Shown: positions 47,627-55,690, counted from the stretch's first letter. The stretch: DNA of 64,000 bases from Sulfurovum indicum (GCF_014931715.1 NZ_CP063164.1:1364001-1428000); one strand, 5' to 3'. A program made the numbers and translations. Notes: a model not told the origin generated them from the letters alone.

Positions 47627-48360
47627 TACCGCCTCTTCTCTACTCTTTTTTCACTCACCACTTCCCCCGTCTCTACACAGTAGGCACTGAGCATCCCGTA
47701 CCCATGCTCACTCATGTAGCATCCCGTATCGATATTGACATAGTGTGGCTGCACATCGGCACCATATGGAGTAACGGTGTGTCCGAAGATGTTGAAAATG
47801 GGTGCGTTCTCATCAGGCTCTCGCCTGTTCCAAAGTGCCATCTCGGCAAAGGTCTTGTACATTGCATCGCTGTAGCGCATCCCCCAAACGGTGGCGATAG
47901 GTGCATGTGAGACGACAACGGGTTTACCTGAAGAGTGGTCTATATCGAGTTGTATATACAGTGGCAGCGAACGCATCCAGCAAATATCCTCTTTGAATAT
48001 CTCCAGCCTCTCTTTGGCATCCAAAGCAACTACGGGCTTACCCTCTTGCAAGGTAATAAGCCCGTACGACTTGAGTGTGGCAATACCACCGTTGCTATAC
48101 CAACTGTTATACGTTTTTATAGGTTCATTTTGTTCAATAAATAGGGCAAAACTGCTGCCGTATCCCGTCATCATCTCCTCATGGTTGCCCATCACACACC
48201 CATGTCCACCCTCTCGCACAAACTTCACCACCTCTGCACTTCTGCTGCCGCGATCGATAAGGTCGCCTACAAATATGAGCTTGGCATCGCTGGGAAGTTT
48301 TTCGACAAGTCTCATGAGGGTGTTGTATTCACCGTGAACATCACCGATGATGTAATACAT
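47626..48360 (-). CDS. PPP-type metallophosphatase
   Basis: The 244-residue protein shows the serine/threonine phosphatase-like metal motifs: IIGDVHGEYN at the N-terminus, VGDLIDRG, MGNHEEMM, VVSHAPI and IFGHTVTPYG. Relatives act on phosphoproteins or dinucleoside polyphosphates. The ATG at 48360 (after AGAGG) puts the first motif at residue 4, as is usual; the longer frame to 48393 is unlikely. Confidence 0.85.
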   Translation of the reverse strand: MYYIIGDVHGEYNTLMRLVEKLPSDAKLIFVGDLIDRGSRSAEVVKFVREGGHGCVMGNHEEMMTGYGSSFALFIEQNEPIKTYNSWYSNGGIATLKSYGLITLQEGKPVVALDAKERLEIFKEDICWMRSLPLYIQLDIDHSSGKPVVVSHAPIATVWGMRYSDAMYKTFAEMALWNRREPDENAPIFNIFGHTVTPYGADVQPHYVNIDTGCYMSEHGYGMLSAYCVETGEVVSEKRVEKRR

Positions 48361-48497
48361 TATTTTATTACCTCTCTTTTTTATACATTTCAAAAAGTTT
48401 ATCTACAACCTGTCAATCCTCAAAAAGCTCTTCAGGAGGTATAGATCCATTGCTAAAACAAGCTGTTTCCTCTTGCCAGTGATTGATTTTTCTTAAA

Positions 48498-48614
48498 TCA
48501 TCCCAGTATGGACTTTGATACAATCTCTCTACAAATCTCAGAAACCGGTATCCCATTTTCTGCCTGTTTTAAAATTGATAGTATCTGTGTATCACCAAAT
48601 CGTGACTTCTTCAT
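48498..48614 (-). pseudogene. IS3-family transposase OrfA remnant
   Basis: A 38-codon frame reads KKSRFGDTQILSILKQAE then GIPVSEICRE, the N-terminal helix-turn-helix of IS3-family OrfA proteins, which continue with a G-x-S-x-x-TFYKW segment. Here the frame breaks instead at SKSILG-stop. No OrfB, DDE motif or clear terminal repeats remain. It stands 57 bases from repeat copy 2 within the otherwise gene-free 48394-48902. Confidence 0.65.
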
Positions 48615-48670
48615 AGAAAATCTTCTTATAATATTTTACTGGAATTTTCCACTTTTAGAAAGATTGGATT

Positions 48671-48774
48671 TTTAACTCGTACCATATCTCCTGATATGGT
48701 ACGAGTAGCGATATTGGGCTTATTGGTTTATTGAATTTGAGGTATGCATTCCATATCGGGAGATATGGAACGAG
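48671..48774. repeat. REPIN/MITE-like repeat, copy 2
   Basis: Same orientation and sequence as 45073-45176 with one loop difference (TCCT for TTCT). Hairpins lie at 48676-48705 and 48749-48770. The mismatch leaves both stems intact. The two copies bracket 3.5 kb of DNA as direct repeats. Confidence 0.85.
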
Positions 48775-48902
48775 AAAGCTTCCAGCCATACGTGCTCTGC
48801 CTCATCAACTTCTACACACATTTTACACACTATAGGTATAGAATGGAAATAAGTCAAATACTCTTAATATGGATCATAAACCTACTGACCAAGGGAAAAA
48901 CA

Positions 48903-49424
48903 ATGAAAACAAATAAAAAGACGGTATTTCTTCTATTGGCTTTTTCTCCCGCCATAGTGTTTGGGCACGGAGATGAAACTCATGAAGAAAAAGTAAAAAC
49001 AACTAAAAGTGTAGTTCAAAAATCAGTCAACACTACCCAGAGCGCTCTATATGAAGAGATCAATAAATCATATCTGAAAAATATCAAACCGATCTTTGAA
49101 AAAAAATGCTTTGATTGTCATGCAGATCCGGAAAATACACCATGGTACTATACACTACCCGGTATCAAACAGATGATGAACTATGATATGCGTGAAGCCA
49201 AAGAGCATATGGATATGCGTAAAGATTTTCCTTTTATCTCTCACGAATCACCCCTGAATGATCTTAAAAGTATTCAAAAAATAGGTATGGAAGGCGGTAT
49301 GCCGCCACTTCGTTATATTTTAGGACACTGGGATTCCAGATTAACCGATGCAGAAAAGAAGGAGATCATTTCCTGGAGTACCAGATCGATCAAATTATTA
49401 AAAAGCGAAAAGAAGCATAAATGA
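48903..49424 (+). CDS. Periplasmic heme-binding domain protein
   Basis: The 173-residue protein has a signal peptide (FLLLAFSPAIVFGHG) and one heme c attachment motif, CFDCH, in the context IKPIFEKKCFDCHADPENTPWYY. This is typical of the Haem_bd family. GMPPLRYILGHWDSRLTDAEKKEI supplies the conserved tail. It probably works as a periplasmic cytochrome or peroxidase partner. The ATG at 48903 follows AAGGGA; the longer frame from 48744 would start inside the repeat copy. Confidence 0.8.
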   Translation: MKTNKKTVFLLLAFSPAIVFGHGDETHEEKVKTTKSVVQKSVNTTQSALYEEINKSYLKNIKPIFEKKCFDCHADPENTPWYYTLPGIKQMMNYDMREAKEHMDMRKDFPFISHESPLNDLKSIQKIGMEGGMPPLRYILGHWDSRLTDAEKKEIISWSTRSIKLLKSEKKHK

Positions 49425-49527
49425 TCTTTCTCACTAACTGACCTCCTGTTTTAAATCCAAACAGAGAGGTACTCAAAAAAAGATCGACATACTTGTAAAT
49501 AAAACTTTTTGATACGCTATCACCGGA

Positions 49528-49803
49528 CTACCCCATTAACCATTCTGTCCATGACTTCAATCTATGCAGCCTGTGTGGTGATGTCAGTATGAAAAGTACA
49601 GCAATGACAAACAGCCCCAAAAAGGTTGTCCATACCCATTTCCAGCCCAGTTTTTTCCGCAGTATCCATACAACACCCGCTATCATAAACAGAAAGAACC
49701 CATACGCCTCTGCACGATTCATAAGCGGATAGACATAGGATCCAAACCCCCATGAGAATAACAACAAGCCAAAAACAATCACACTGTTTGTATATTTTTG
49801 CAT
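49528..49803 (-). CDS. Small membrane protein after the FtsK-gamma-like gene
   Basis: The 91-residue product has three hydrophobic helices (VIVFGLLLFSWGFGSYVY, YGFFLFMIAGVVWIL, WTTFLGLFVIAVLFIL). Its ATG lies two bases beyond the stop of the upstream gene and AAAGG precedes it. I do not recognise it. The tight spacing suggests it acts with the gamma-like protein. Confidence 0.62.
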   Translation of the reverse strand: MQKYTNSVIVFGLLLFSWGFGSYVYPLMNRAEAYGFFLFMIAGVVWILRKKLGWKWVWTTFLGLFVIAVLFILTSPHRLHRLKSWTEWLMG

Positions 49804-49804
49804 T

Positions 49805-50044
49805 TTACGTACCTTTTTCCATATTTTCATACTGAAAGTCATCCATGACTCTTCTTTTTCCAAAGCTCTCTGGAGCTGTTACAACTCCTGTGGCTTCAAG
49901 CTGCTGCAGAATTATTCCGGCACGTTCATACCCTATATGGAGTTTTCGCTGCAAATGCACTATCGTGCTCTTTCTATCCGTCAATACAATCTGCTTTGCC
50001 TGTTCATACAGCTTATCTAAAACAATAGTTCCACTTTGGGACAT
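49805..50044 (-). CDS. Orphan FtsK-gamma-like DNA-binding protein
   Basis: The 79-residue protein matches the C-terminal domain of the FtsK in this window at roughly half of aligned positions (LYEQAKQIVLTDRKSTI, LQRKLHIGYERAG, QLEATGVVTAPESFGKRR). It has no motor or membrane domain. The winged helix should bind DNA, perhaps KOPS-like sequences, as an independent factor. GGAGGGG precedes the ATG. It is the middle gene of a small operon (49-residue ORF, this gene, membrane protein) led by a copy of the shared regulatory motif. Confidence 0.85.
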   Translation of the reverse strand: MSQSGTIVLDKLYEQAKQIVLTDRKSTIVHLQRKLHIGYERAGIILQQLEATGVVTAPESFGKRRVMDDFQYENMEKGT

Positions 50045-50054
50045 TCACCCCTCC

Positions 50055-50204
50055 TTAATTACAATCTACACTTTCTGTAAACTCTTTGAGCATAGCAAGG
50101 TATTTTATTCTGTTCACAGCTAACATATCATGATGATCGCCATTAATGAACAATTTACGCTCTTTAGGCTCATTTACCCTGCTATAAACAGCATCTGTTT
50201 TCAT
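50055..50204 (-). CDS. Small ORF upstream of the gamma-like gene
   Basis: A 49-codon frame from ATG at 50204 to TAA at 50055 reads KTDAVYSRVNEPKERKLF and ends KEFTESVDCN. It stops just before the ribosome site of the next gene. Only a weak GAGAA precedes it, but it starts 58 bases downstream of regulatory motif copy 1, the same geometry as other genes here. Family unknown. Confidence 0.45.
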   Translation of the reverse strand: MKTDAVYSRVNEPKERKLFINGDHHDMLAVNRIKYLAMLKEFTESVDCN

Positions 50205-50262
50205 TTGATTCTCATTCAAGATCCTTTCTTGTGTTTTTATGTAAAATATTAAGATAGACTAT

Positions 50263-50276
50263 TTAGATATTTTAGA
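50263..50276 (-). promoter_or_regulatory. Shared regulatory motif, copy 1
   Basis: In gene direction: TCTAAAATATCTAA, 58 bases before the 49-residue ORF. It extends on both sides as a direct repeat ATCTAAAAT-ATCTAAATA with 9-base period. Confidence 0.7.
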
Positions 50277-50372
50277 TGTCATAAAGTTGTTTGGAAAGTT
50301 GCATAATGGAGCTTTTGACAAGATCAGTGACTTTTGTAAAGAGCCAAAGTTTTAGAAAAATAGACAAGAACA

Positions 50373-51227
50373 ATGAAAGCCGATTACCTGATAATTCCCG
50401 ATATTCACGGACAAGTTAAGCAGTTTGATGCTGTAGTGCAATTGATCAAAGAATCCATACAAAAAGACAGAAATATACATATTCTGTTTCTGGGAGACTA
50501 CATAGATCGTGGAGAGGGTGGTAATTTCAAACACTATAGTAAACGCTTTAAAAAAGAGGTCGAAATATATTATGAAGATATTGGTTCGAGGTTGGTTATT
50601 GAGAGACTCTTCGATCTTAAAGATTATTTTGATGAGCACAATATCACTCATACATTTTTGCGCGGGAACCATGAGCAGGAATTTATTAGAAATATCCAAA
50701 TTGCAGAAAGCGGCAACAATCTTATAGCGATCCTTGAATCGAAGATGAATGACCTCAACAGAAAAACCTATCAAGAGATGATCTATACGCTAAAAGGCTT
50801 TACCCAAGAATTTGATCTTATGAAAAAAACAAAAACTTTTTTTGAATCTATGCCACTTTATATGTATGATAGAGAGAATGAACTCTTTTTTGTACATGCA
50901 GGCGTAGAACCGGGCATATCACCTGATGGCTCCGGTAATGATACTTACCTATGGATAAGAGAAAAGTTTTATATGTACACAGGTACCTATCCTGCAAGAA
51001 TCATTTTTGGCCATACTCCGATAGGCAGTTTAAATGAAGATGAGAAGTCATTTTTAAATGTTTGTGAACCGGAAAACATTATTTTAAAAGAAGACCGTAT
51101 AGGCTTAGACAGTGGAAACTATCAAAGGCACCCCTTGAATGTTTTGCGAATTAAAGACAGGATATACGAACTCATCAAGATTGATACACATGGCGTCATC
51201 GCATCCGCAATGCCCTTAAACTTATGA
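50373..51227 (+). CDS. PPP-type metallophosphatase
   Basis: The 284-residue protein has PDIHGQVKQ, LGDYIDRGEGG, LRGNHEQEF, FVHAGVEPG and FGHTPIGSLN in the order of serine/threonine phosphatase-like enzymes. A helical insertion lies between the third and fourth motifs. It could remove phosphate from protein or small molecules. It is a single plus-strand gene among minus-strand operons and has a weak ribosome site. Its upstream region holds motif copy 1, but in the opposite orientation. Confidence 0.82.
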   Translation: MKADYLIIPDIHGQVKQFDAVVQLIKESIQKDRNIHILFLGDYIDRGEGGNFKHYSKRFKKEVEIYYEDIGSRLVIERLFDLKDYFDEHNITHTFLRGNHEQEFIRNIQIAESGNNLIAILESKMNDLNRKTYQEMIYTLKGFTQEFDLMKKTKTFFESMPLYMYDRENELFFVHAGVEPGISPDGSGNDTYLWIREKFYMYTGTYPARIIFGHTPIGSLNEDEKSFLNVCEPENIILKEDRIGLDSGNYQRHPLNVLRIKDRIYELIKIDTHGVIASAMPLNL

Positions 51228-51233
51228 GAAAGG

Positions 51234-51458
51234 TCATCCTCTCTCATAGATAATGGGTTTTGGAGCAGCACTGACACTACCGTTATATGCTCGCATACCA
51301 TTCACATATACATCCACAGCCGATGAACTCACTATCACTGTTGCAAGCCCACTACTGTTCGTTTTAACCTCCGGACCGCCATAAGCTTTTACTCTTTGTC
51401 CTGAAAGACCTTTTCCTGTTCTTCGGTCAACAACCATTACCTGTACTGCATATGCCAT
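51234..51458 (-). CDS. Small Ig/CarboxypepD-regulatory-like domain protein ending in Gly
   Basis: The 74-residue product is a single beta-rich domain (VMVVDRRTGKGLSGQRVKAYGG, VDVYVNGMRAYNGSV) resembling carboxypeptidase-regulatory or transthyretin-like modules. There is no signal peptide. The protein ends IIYERG. A short compact beta protein with a C-terminal glycine, next to an E1/E2/JAB operon, is a candidate protein modifier, although its sequence looks more Ig-like than ubiquitin-like. A degenerate motif copy (51536-51549) precedes it by 77 bases. Confidence 0.6.
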   Translation of the reverse strand: MAYAVQVMVVDRRTGKGLSGQRVKAYGGPEVKTNSSGLATVIVSSSAVDVYVNGMRAYNGSVSAAPKPIIYERG

Positions 51459-51535
51459 TTTTGCTCCTTTTTAATATCATAGTCGGCTTTTCAAGCACCT
51501 CTGTTTTTCCGTATATGTAATTTATTGCAATTTTT

Positions 51536-51549
51536 TTAGATAAAATAGA
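51536..51549 (-). promoter_or_regulatory. Shared regulatory motif, degenerate copy
   Basis: In gene direction: TCTATTTTATCTAA, two mismatches in the first half compared with the consensus. It sits 77 bases before the 74-residue gene. Confidence 0.4.
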
Positions 51550-51557
51550 CAAGTGCC

Positions 51558-52037
51558 TCAATTGACAAAATAGTTAATGATCAGCCCAAGAGTCACCATA
51601 CCATACACCCATACCGCAATAACAAACTGCTGACGGTATGCCCTCTGTTCAAACAAAAGCCTATAGACCACCAGCATACTTCCTATAAACGGGAACCAGA
51701 CTGCCCACATCTCTTGCATGTCAAACAGCAGCAGTATCGGCCATAACAGTCCGTCTACTGTACCAATGAAGAGCCCTTTGAACACTTGCCAGATAAAACT
51801 GAAAAACCCTCTGCTTTGCATAAGGGTGTCGATGAGCATCATTGCAAATGTCATAATGGCGGTTCCACCGTAAACAAGCCATGCAGAAAAGAACCATGGT
51901 CGTTCACGCATCGTCTCCAGCAGTGTGCCCAAAGCCACCTCTTCTTCAGACTCCTTTTGGGTAAAAGGATGCGATGACCTGCTACTGTACCCTGCTCTCA
52001 TATACGGAGGGGTAGGATCTATATCTTTGAGTCCCAT
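51558..52037 (-). CDS. Four-helix membrane protein of the E1/E2 operon
   Basis: The 159-residue protein has a soluble N-terminal 45 residues and about four membrane helices (WLVYGGTAIMTFAMMLIDTL, VDGLLWPILLLFDM, WFPFIGSMLVVYRLLF, AVWVYGMVTLGLIINYF). It begins three bases after the JAB-E1 stop, with AAGGATAG. It could be a target, anchor or effector of the conjugation system. I do not recognise the family. Confidence 0.65.
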   Translation of the reverse strand: MGLKDIDPTPPYMRAGYSSRSSHPFTQKESEEEVALGTLLETMRERPWFFSAWLVYGGTAIMTFAMMLIDTLMQSRGFFSFIWQVFKGLFIGTVDGLLWPILLLFDMQEMWAVWFPFIGSMLVVYRLLFEQRAYRQQFVIAVWVYGMVTLGLIINYFVN

Positions 52038-52040
52038 CTT

Positions 52041-53468
52041 CTATCCTTCTTTAAAGAAGAGTTCCCACACTTTTGCTCTATCCCCAAGTGCGACCCGATC
52101 CTGACAATCAATACAGGAACTGTTTGGTTTTTGATGCTCCCATGCAATCTTTTGCCCTTGATTTTCCAGAGTCATGCAGTTAATATAGGTATTTTCCAGC
52201 ATTTTGTCTTTATATCCCCAAAATAGATTCATAAATTCCAGGCTCAATGTACTGACCGAAAGCATATTAAGCGGATAAACTGACGGGGACTTGACAGATA
52301 TATCCTCCACCTGAATATATTTTCGTCTCTGAGCCTCTTTCTTCATGCTTTCGGATACAAAATCATAGGCGAACTCTGTCTTTTTGAAATAGACCTCTTC
52401 ACAATTGAAACAGTGTGTCGCTGCCGGAACAACCACAACATTGCGCGCAGACAGCTCTTTGATGTTTCCCTGCTCTACAACAATACCGCTTGAACAGTCC
52501 AGGTACGGAATAAGATATGCCAGTGCCATTCTGTTAAGAAGATAGCGTGCTTTATTGCTGTCTACAGCACCTATGACCACATCACTGTCCTTAATGTAGT
52601 CTATCACCTCTTCATTAAAGAGGGTAGACTCAAATGTCTTGATTTTTAGATCAAAAGCTATCGGATAGAGTAGATCTTTTAAAATGTTGACCTTATATCT
52701 GCCAACATGACAAATCTTTCCTCCCTGCCATCTGTTCAAGTTAGTATCTTCCAGCTTGTCATCATCAATGATCACAAGGTTTTTTACACCAAGTCTCACC
52801 AGTGTTTCAGCCAAAATGGAACCGGTACCTCCCGCTCCCACCAGTGTCACCTTCAACCGAGAAAGCTCTTTTTGCCCTGCTTCTCCAAAACCAAGGATCT
52901 GTCTGTTATACATCTTCATATCAACAGTATGATCTTCATGGCTCTTATTTACAGGGGTTATATACTTCATAGGATACCCTACTACCACTATCTGATCAAC
53001 AGAAGTAAACACTTTTGTTTCTTTCACATACCCTCTTGCCGCGATCGTTTTCTGCCCAAAGACCATGGTAAGCATTTGTGCATCTGGTTTATGTTTGGTA
53101 ATCTCCGTATAGAAATACTCGAACAGTTTCTGGTCATTGGCATCATCAATACCCGAAAACCAGACATTCCCTTCTTCAAACGGATGGGAATGACAGCTTA
53201 TGAGTGCCTGATGTTTTCCGTTGACAAACTGCTGAAAAAGTCCATTCACCAGATCATTTTCTATCTCTACGTGTACGGCGGAGACAGAGATCTCTTTTTC
53301 ATCAAAGATGACTATCTTGTCTACCAAAAATACCGTATTACATGTATGGTGGCTGCTCTGTGCCAGGTTGCACAGCAAAAAAGCGTGCTTTTCATTTCTG
53401 TCTGCAAGAAGGAGGCTTTTAAGCTCATCAAAGGTCTCCTTCGTAAACTTCACAATCGTTCTGTTCAT
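52041..53468 (-). CDS. JAB-E1 fusion (ubiquitin-like activating enzyme with deconjugase)
   Basis: Residues 1-150 form a JAB/JAMM metalloprotease domain: H93-S-H95-P with S105 and D108 (HxHx9SxxD). From about 188 comes an E1/ThiF domain: YNRQILGFGEAGQKEL, the ATP-binding GAGGTGS (211-217), and IIDDDKLEDTNLNRW. Two CxxC pairs (HCFNCEE, SCIDCQD) match the E1/ThiF zinc knuckle. The protein could therefore both activate a modifier and remove it or process its tail. The gene overlaps the E2-like gene by ATGA. Confidence 0.88.
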   Translation of the reverse strand: MNRTIVKFTKETFDELKSLLLADRNEKHAFLLCNLAQSSHHTCNTVFLVDKIVIFDEKEISVSAVHVEIENDLVNGLFQQFVNGKHQALISCHSHPFEEGNVWFSGIDDANDQKLFEYFYTEITKHKPDAQMLTMVFGQKTIAARGYVKETKVFTSVDQIVVVGYPMKYITPVNKSHEDHTVDMKMYNRQILGFGEAGQKELSRLKVTLVGAGGTGSILAETLVRLGVKNLVIIDDDKLEDTNLNRWQGGKICHVGRYKVNILKDLLYPIAFDLKIKTFESTLFNEEVIDYIKDSDVVIGAVDSNKARYLLNRMALAYLIPYLDCSSGIVVEQGNIKELSARNVVVVPAATHCFNCEEVYFKKTEFAYDFVSESMKKEAQRRKYIQVEDISVKSPSVYPLNMLSVSTLSLEFMNLFWGYKDKMLENTYINCMTLENQGQKIAWEHQKPNSSCIDCQDRVALGDRAKVWELFFKEG

Positions 53469-54154
53469 TGCGAAACTCCTTCTACTCCCAGGAGTTTATA
53501 GTAAATGTAGTAACAGTAGTATGCAAGAGTATCACCCTCTTTGATGTTGTTTCTGTTAAAGTTCCAGCTGTTGTCATTGTAGTGAAAACATATCCAATGC
53601 CAGTTATTTTTGAGGCTTGACTCTACATGGTCACTCTCAAGAATGGCATGGTCATAAAGATGTGTACCGAATATCTTTTCCATTGCACCAATATTTTGAG
53701 AACCTTTAGGTATATGAAACCCAATTGGAGGGCTGTCCGGATAGTTGTTTAGAATAAAGAGAAACGACTCTTTGTCATACGGAAAACGGTAGGTGCTTCC
53801 ATCTTCAAGTGTTGTTTTTTCAGGAAGCGGAAAATCCATCTTCACCCAGTGCTCTCCCGGGGTCTCAAAGTCATACGTGATCATCGGCTGATCGATGCCA
53901 AGCTCTCTAAAGAACTGAAGCAGATAGGGAAACTCCTTGTGCAGATAATACTCGGCAATATCATCTGCACCGTCAATAATGTTCCCCTGAAACGGTTTTG
54001 GTGTAACCGTACCGATGTTCTCCGGTGCCATTCTCTCCAGGTTTTCCCGGGTCATCACCTCGACCTTTCCTTTTTGTTTATCCTCTACGATGAACTCCTT
54101 TACACCGGACTCATACCCGGGTACTACTTCTGCCAGATTGACTGTTTTTGCCAT
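53465..54154 (-). CDS. Prokaryotic E2-like conjugating protein
   Basis: The 229-residue protein has an N-terminal extension (1-65) of unknown fold, then a region with E2-like order: NNYPDSPPIGFHIP (138-150), HLYDHAILE, NWHWICFH with Cys189 and His191, SWNFNRNNIKEGDTLAYYCYYIYYKLL. This resembles the prokaryotic E2 'family E', which sits beside E1 and JAB genes. Cys189 would carry the modifier. The ATG at 54154 follows AAGGAG, so the longer GTG frame is rejected. First gene of the operon, with motif copy 2 upstream. Confidence 0.75.
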   Translation of the reverse strand: MAKTVNLAEVVPGYESGVKEFIVEDKQKGKVEVMTRENLERMAPENIGTVTPKPFQGNIIDGADDIAEYYLHKEFPYLLQFFRELGIDQPMITYDFETPGEHWVKMDFPLPEKTTLEDGSTYRFPYDKESFLFILNNYPDSPPIGFHIPKGSQNIGAMEKIFGTHLYDHAILESDHVESSLKNNWHWICFHYNDNSWNFNRNNIKEGDTLAYYCYYIYYKLLGVEGVSQ

Positions 54155-54509
54155 GCTGTACTCCTTGTGCCATACTGCAAATAGTATCTGTCCGAACTTT
54201 CCCGGACACCTCTCGTCTTTCACATTAAGAGTATGTCTGAAAATTTTTGGATATTTTGGAAATATGCTTCTTGTCTTCCAAAATCTCTCTTAACTCATCT
54301 TCACACCTGCCAACATTCTGTTGGCTGACAATATTACTGTGCGATGATTATTTTTAAAATTTTGGAGGGAGTATAATTATTTTGAAAACAGAGGTAAAAA
54401 AGTAAACTCAGCCACTAAAGAGTGACGTTCGGATAAGAGTCTGTGGTTGTGATATCATTCATTCATCTACCGGAGGGTAATAAAGTTCTGAACGGTCGCC
54501 CAAAAACTG
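54155..54509. other. Spacer between the E2-like gene and the HTH-TPR gene
   Basis: No gene is visible in these 355 bases. It holds motif copy 2 and a perfect 7-bp hairpin GCCAACA-TTC-TGTTGGC (54309-54325) about 50 bases upstream of it in the direction of the E2-like gene. Confidence 0.5.
54247..54260 (-). promoter_or_regulatory. Shared regulatory motif, copy 2
   Basis: In gene direction: TCCAAAATATCCAA, 92 bases before the E2-like start. Direct repeat TTTCCAAAATATCCAAA. Confidence 0.68.
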
Positions 54510-55688
54510 CTACTCACCCTCACTATTTGTCCCTATAGCTTCCTGACACTCTTTCATATAATCAAGAAATTCTTTGGCACTATTATCACCTGTAAAATGT
54601 ATATACAACTCTAACTGCCTGATGGTCGTTCCCATATCGAACTTTTTCAATGACTTCTCATTCCAGTCCAGATAATCATTGAGTTTTCCTATGGCATCAT
54701 GCATTTTATCCATAAGTACCAAAAACTCTATTTCTGTTGCGACTTCCCACCAGTCATCTTCATTTGTCTTCCAACCGGACTTATGCACCTCTTCATAGAG
54801 TGCTTTGATCTCTGATCTGGTATCGGTCTGTTCACTGTCGGTTTCCAAAGCATTGATAATTCCGATCAAGTAAGCAATATTGATCGCATCATAGTATCTT
54901 TCTTCTTTTTTGAGCCCATATGACTCTCTGTATGAAGCCTGTGCCTTCCCTAAAAGATCCATATCTATATATCGTACATCAGGTGGGTTCAGCGTTCCCT
55001 TTTCACTATACAATGCTTTACGTTTATAGTTTGAGGCGATCAATGTAAGTACTTCCGGCTCCTCCATGTGATATCCGGCAGAAAAATAAAGTATATTCAA
55101 GATATCCAATGCACCGTCCCAGTCTCGCACCCTCTCACTTGAAAGTAAAACTGCTTTGAGATGCTGAATAAGGTTGTAATGTTTGGCTTTATAGAGTGTA
55201 TTGGAAGCAAGTAGCACATCTGTTATCCGTAGTGCATCTTCGATTTGGTTATTATCTTTAAGTAAACGTATCAGGGCCATCATAAAGTCAGGAGAATACC
55301 CTTCTATATTACCGGGGAGACTAACAGGGTCCTGTGTATCAAGTATTTTTATCTGCTCTTCTTCAGCCGGTGACATTTTAATAATATCATCAAAGAAAAC
55401 CTTTTCTTTCTCTTCCCATACAGGAGTGTCCTGATCAAGAAGATAGGTATCAAGATGCTTCATAAACTCCTGTTCGGTATAGTAGTGTTCGGTCCAGACA
55501 TCATACCTTAGACCAAATCCTTCACAGATTTTCGTTCTGTTCTTTGTCTGCAGCTTATTCCCCGCACCATTTTCCCAATTGTTCACCGCTGCCCTGGATG
55601 CTCCTATCTTTTCTGCAAATATCTCATAATGCTCATATTTGTCCCTGTATTTGCTTACCATACATTGAAACTTTTGTATATCTGTCAT
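54510..55688 (-). CDS. HTH plus TPR (TRAFs-binding/TPR-S-like) protein
   Basis: Residues about 20-60 look like an XRE-type helix-turn-helix (EIFAEKIGASRAAVNNWENG). The following 330 residues are helical repeats, with RYYDAINIAYLIGIIN and DDWWEVATEIEFLVLMDKM, the pattern of the MAP3K TRAFs-binding (DUF4071/TPR-S) domain. That domain is known in bacteria next to SLOG, TIR and similar sensor proteins. It begins two bases after the SLOG stop. It could sense a SLOG-bound nucleotide and act as the regulator that recognises the shared motif; the second idea is speculative. Confidence 0.72.
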   Translation of the reverse strand: MTDIQKFQCMVSKYRDKYEHYEIFAEKIGASRAAVNNWENGAGNKLQTKNRTKICEGFGLRYDVWTEHYYTEQEFMKHLDTYLLDQDTPVWEEKEKVFFDDIIKMSPAEEEQIKILDTQDPVSLPGNIEGYSPDFMMALIRLLKDNNQIEDALRITDVLLASNTLYKAKHYNLIQHLKAVLLSSERVRDWDGALDILNILYFSAGYHMEEPEVLTLIASNYKRKALYSEKGTLNPPDVRYIDMDLLGKAQASYRESYGLKKEERYYDAINIAYLIGIINALETDSEQTDTRSEIKALYEEVHKSGWKTNEDDWWEVATEIEFLVLMDKMHDAIGKLNDYLDWNEKSLKKFDMGTTIRQLELYIHFTGDNSAKEFLDYMKECQEAIGTNSEGE

Positions 55689-55690
55689 TT

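Noticed and set aside
49441-49470. Hairpin CCTC-CTGTTT / AAACAG-A-GAGG after the heme-binding gene
   Set aside because: A bulged stem without a following T run on either strand; not called a terminator.
50307-50420. 37-codon ATG frame before the phosphatase at 50373
   Set aside because: Overlaps the phosphatase start out of frame and has no ribosome site.
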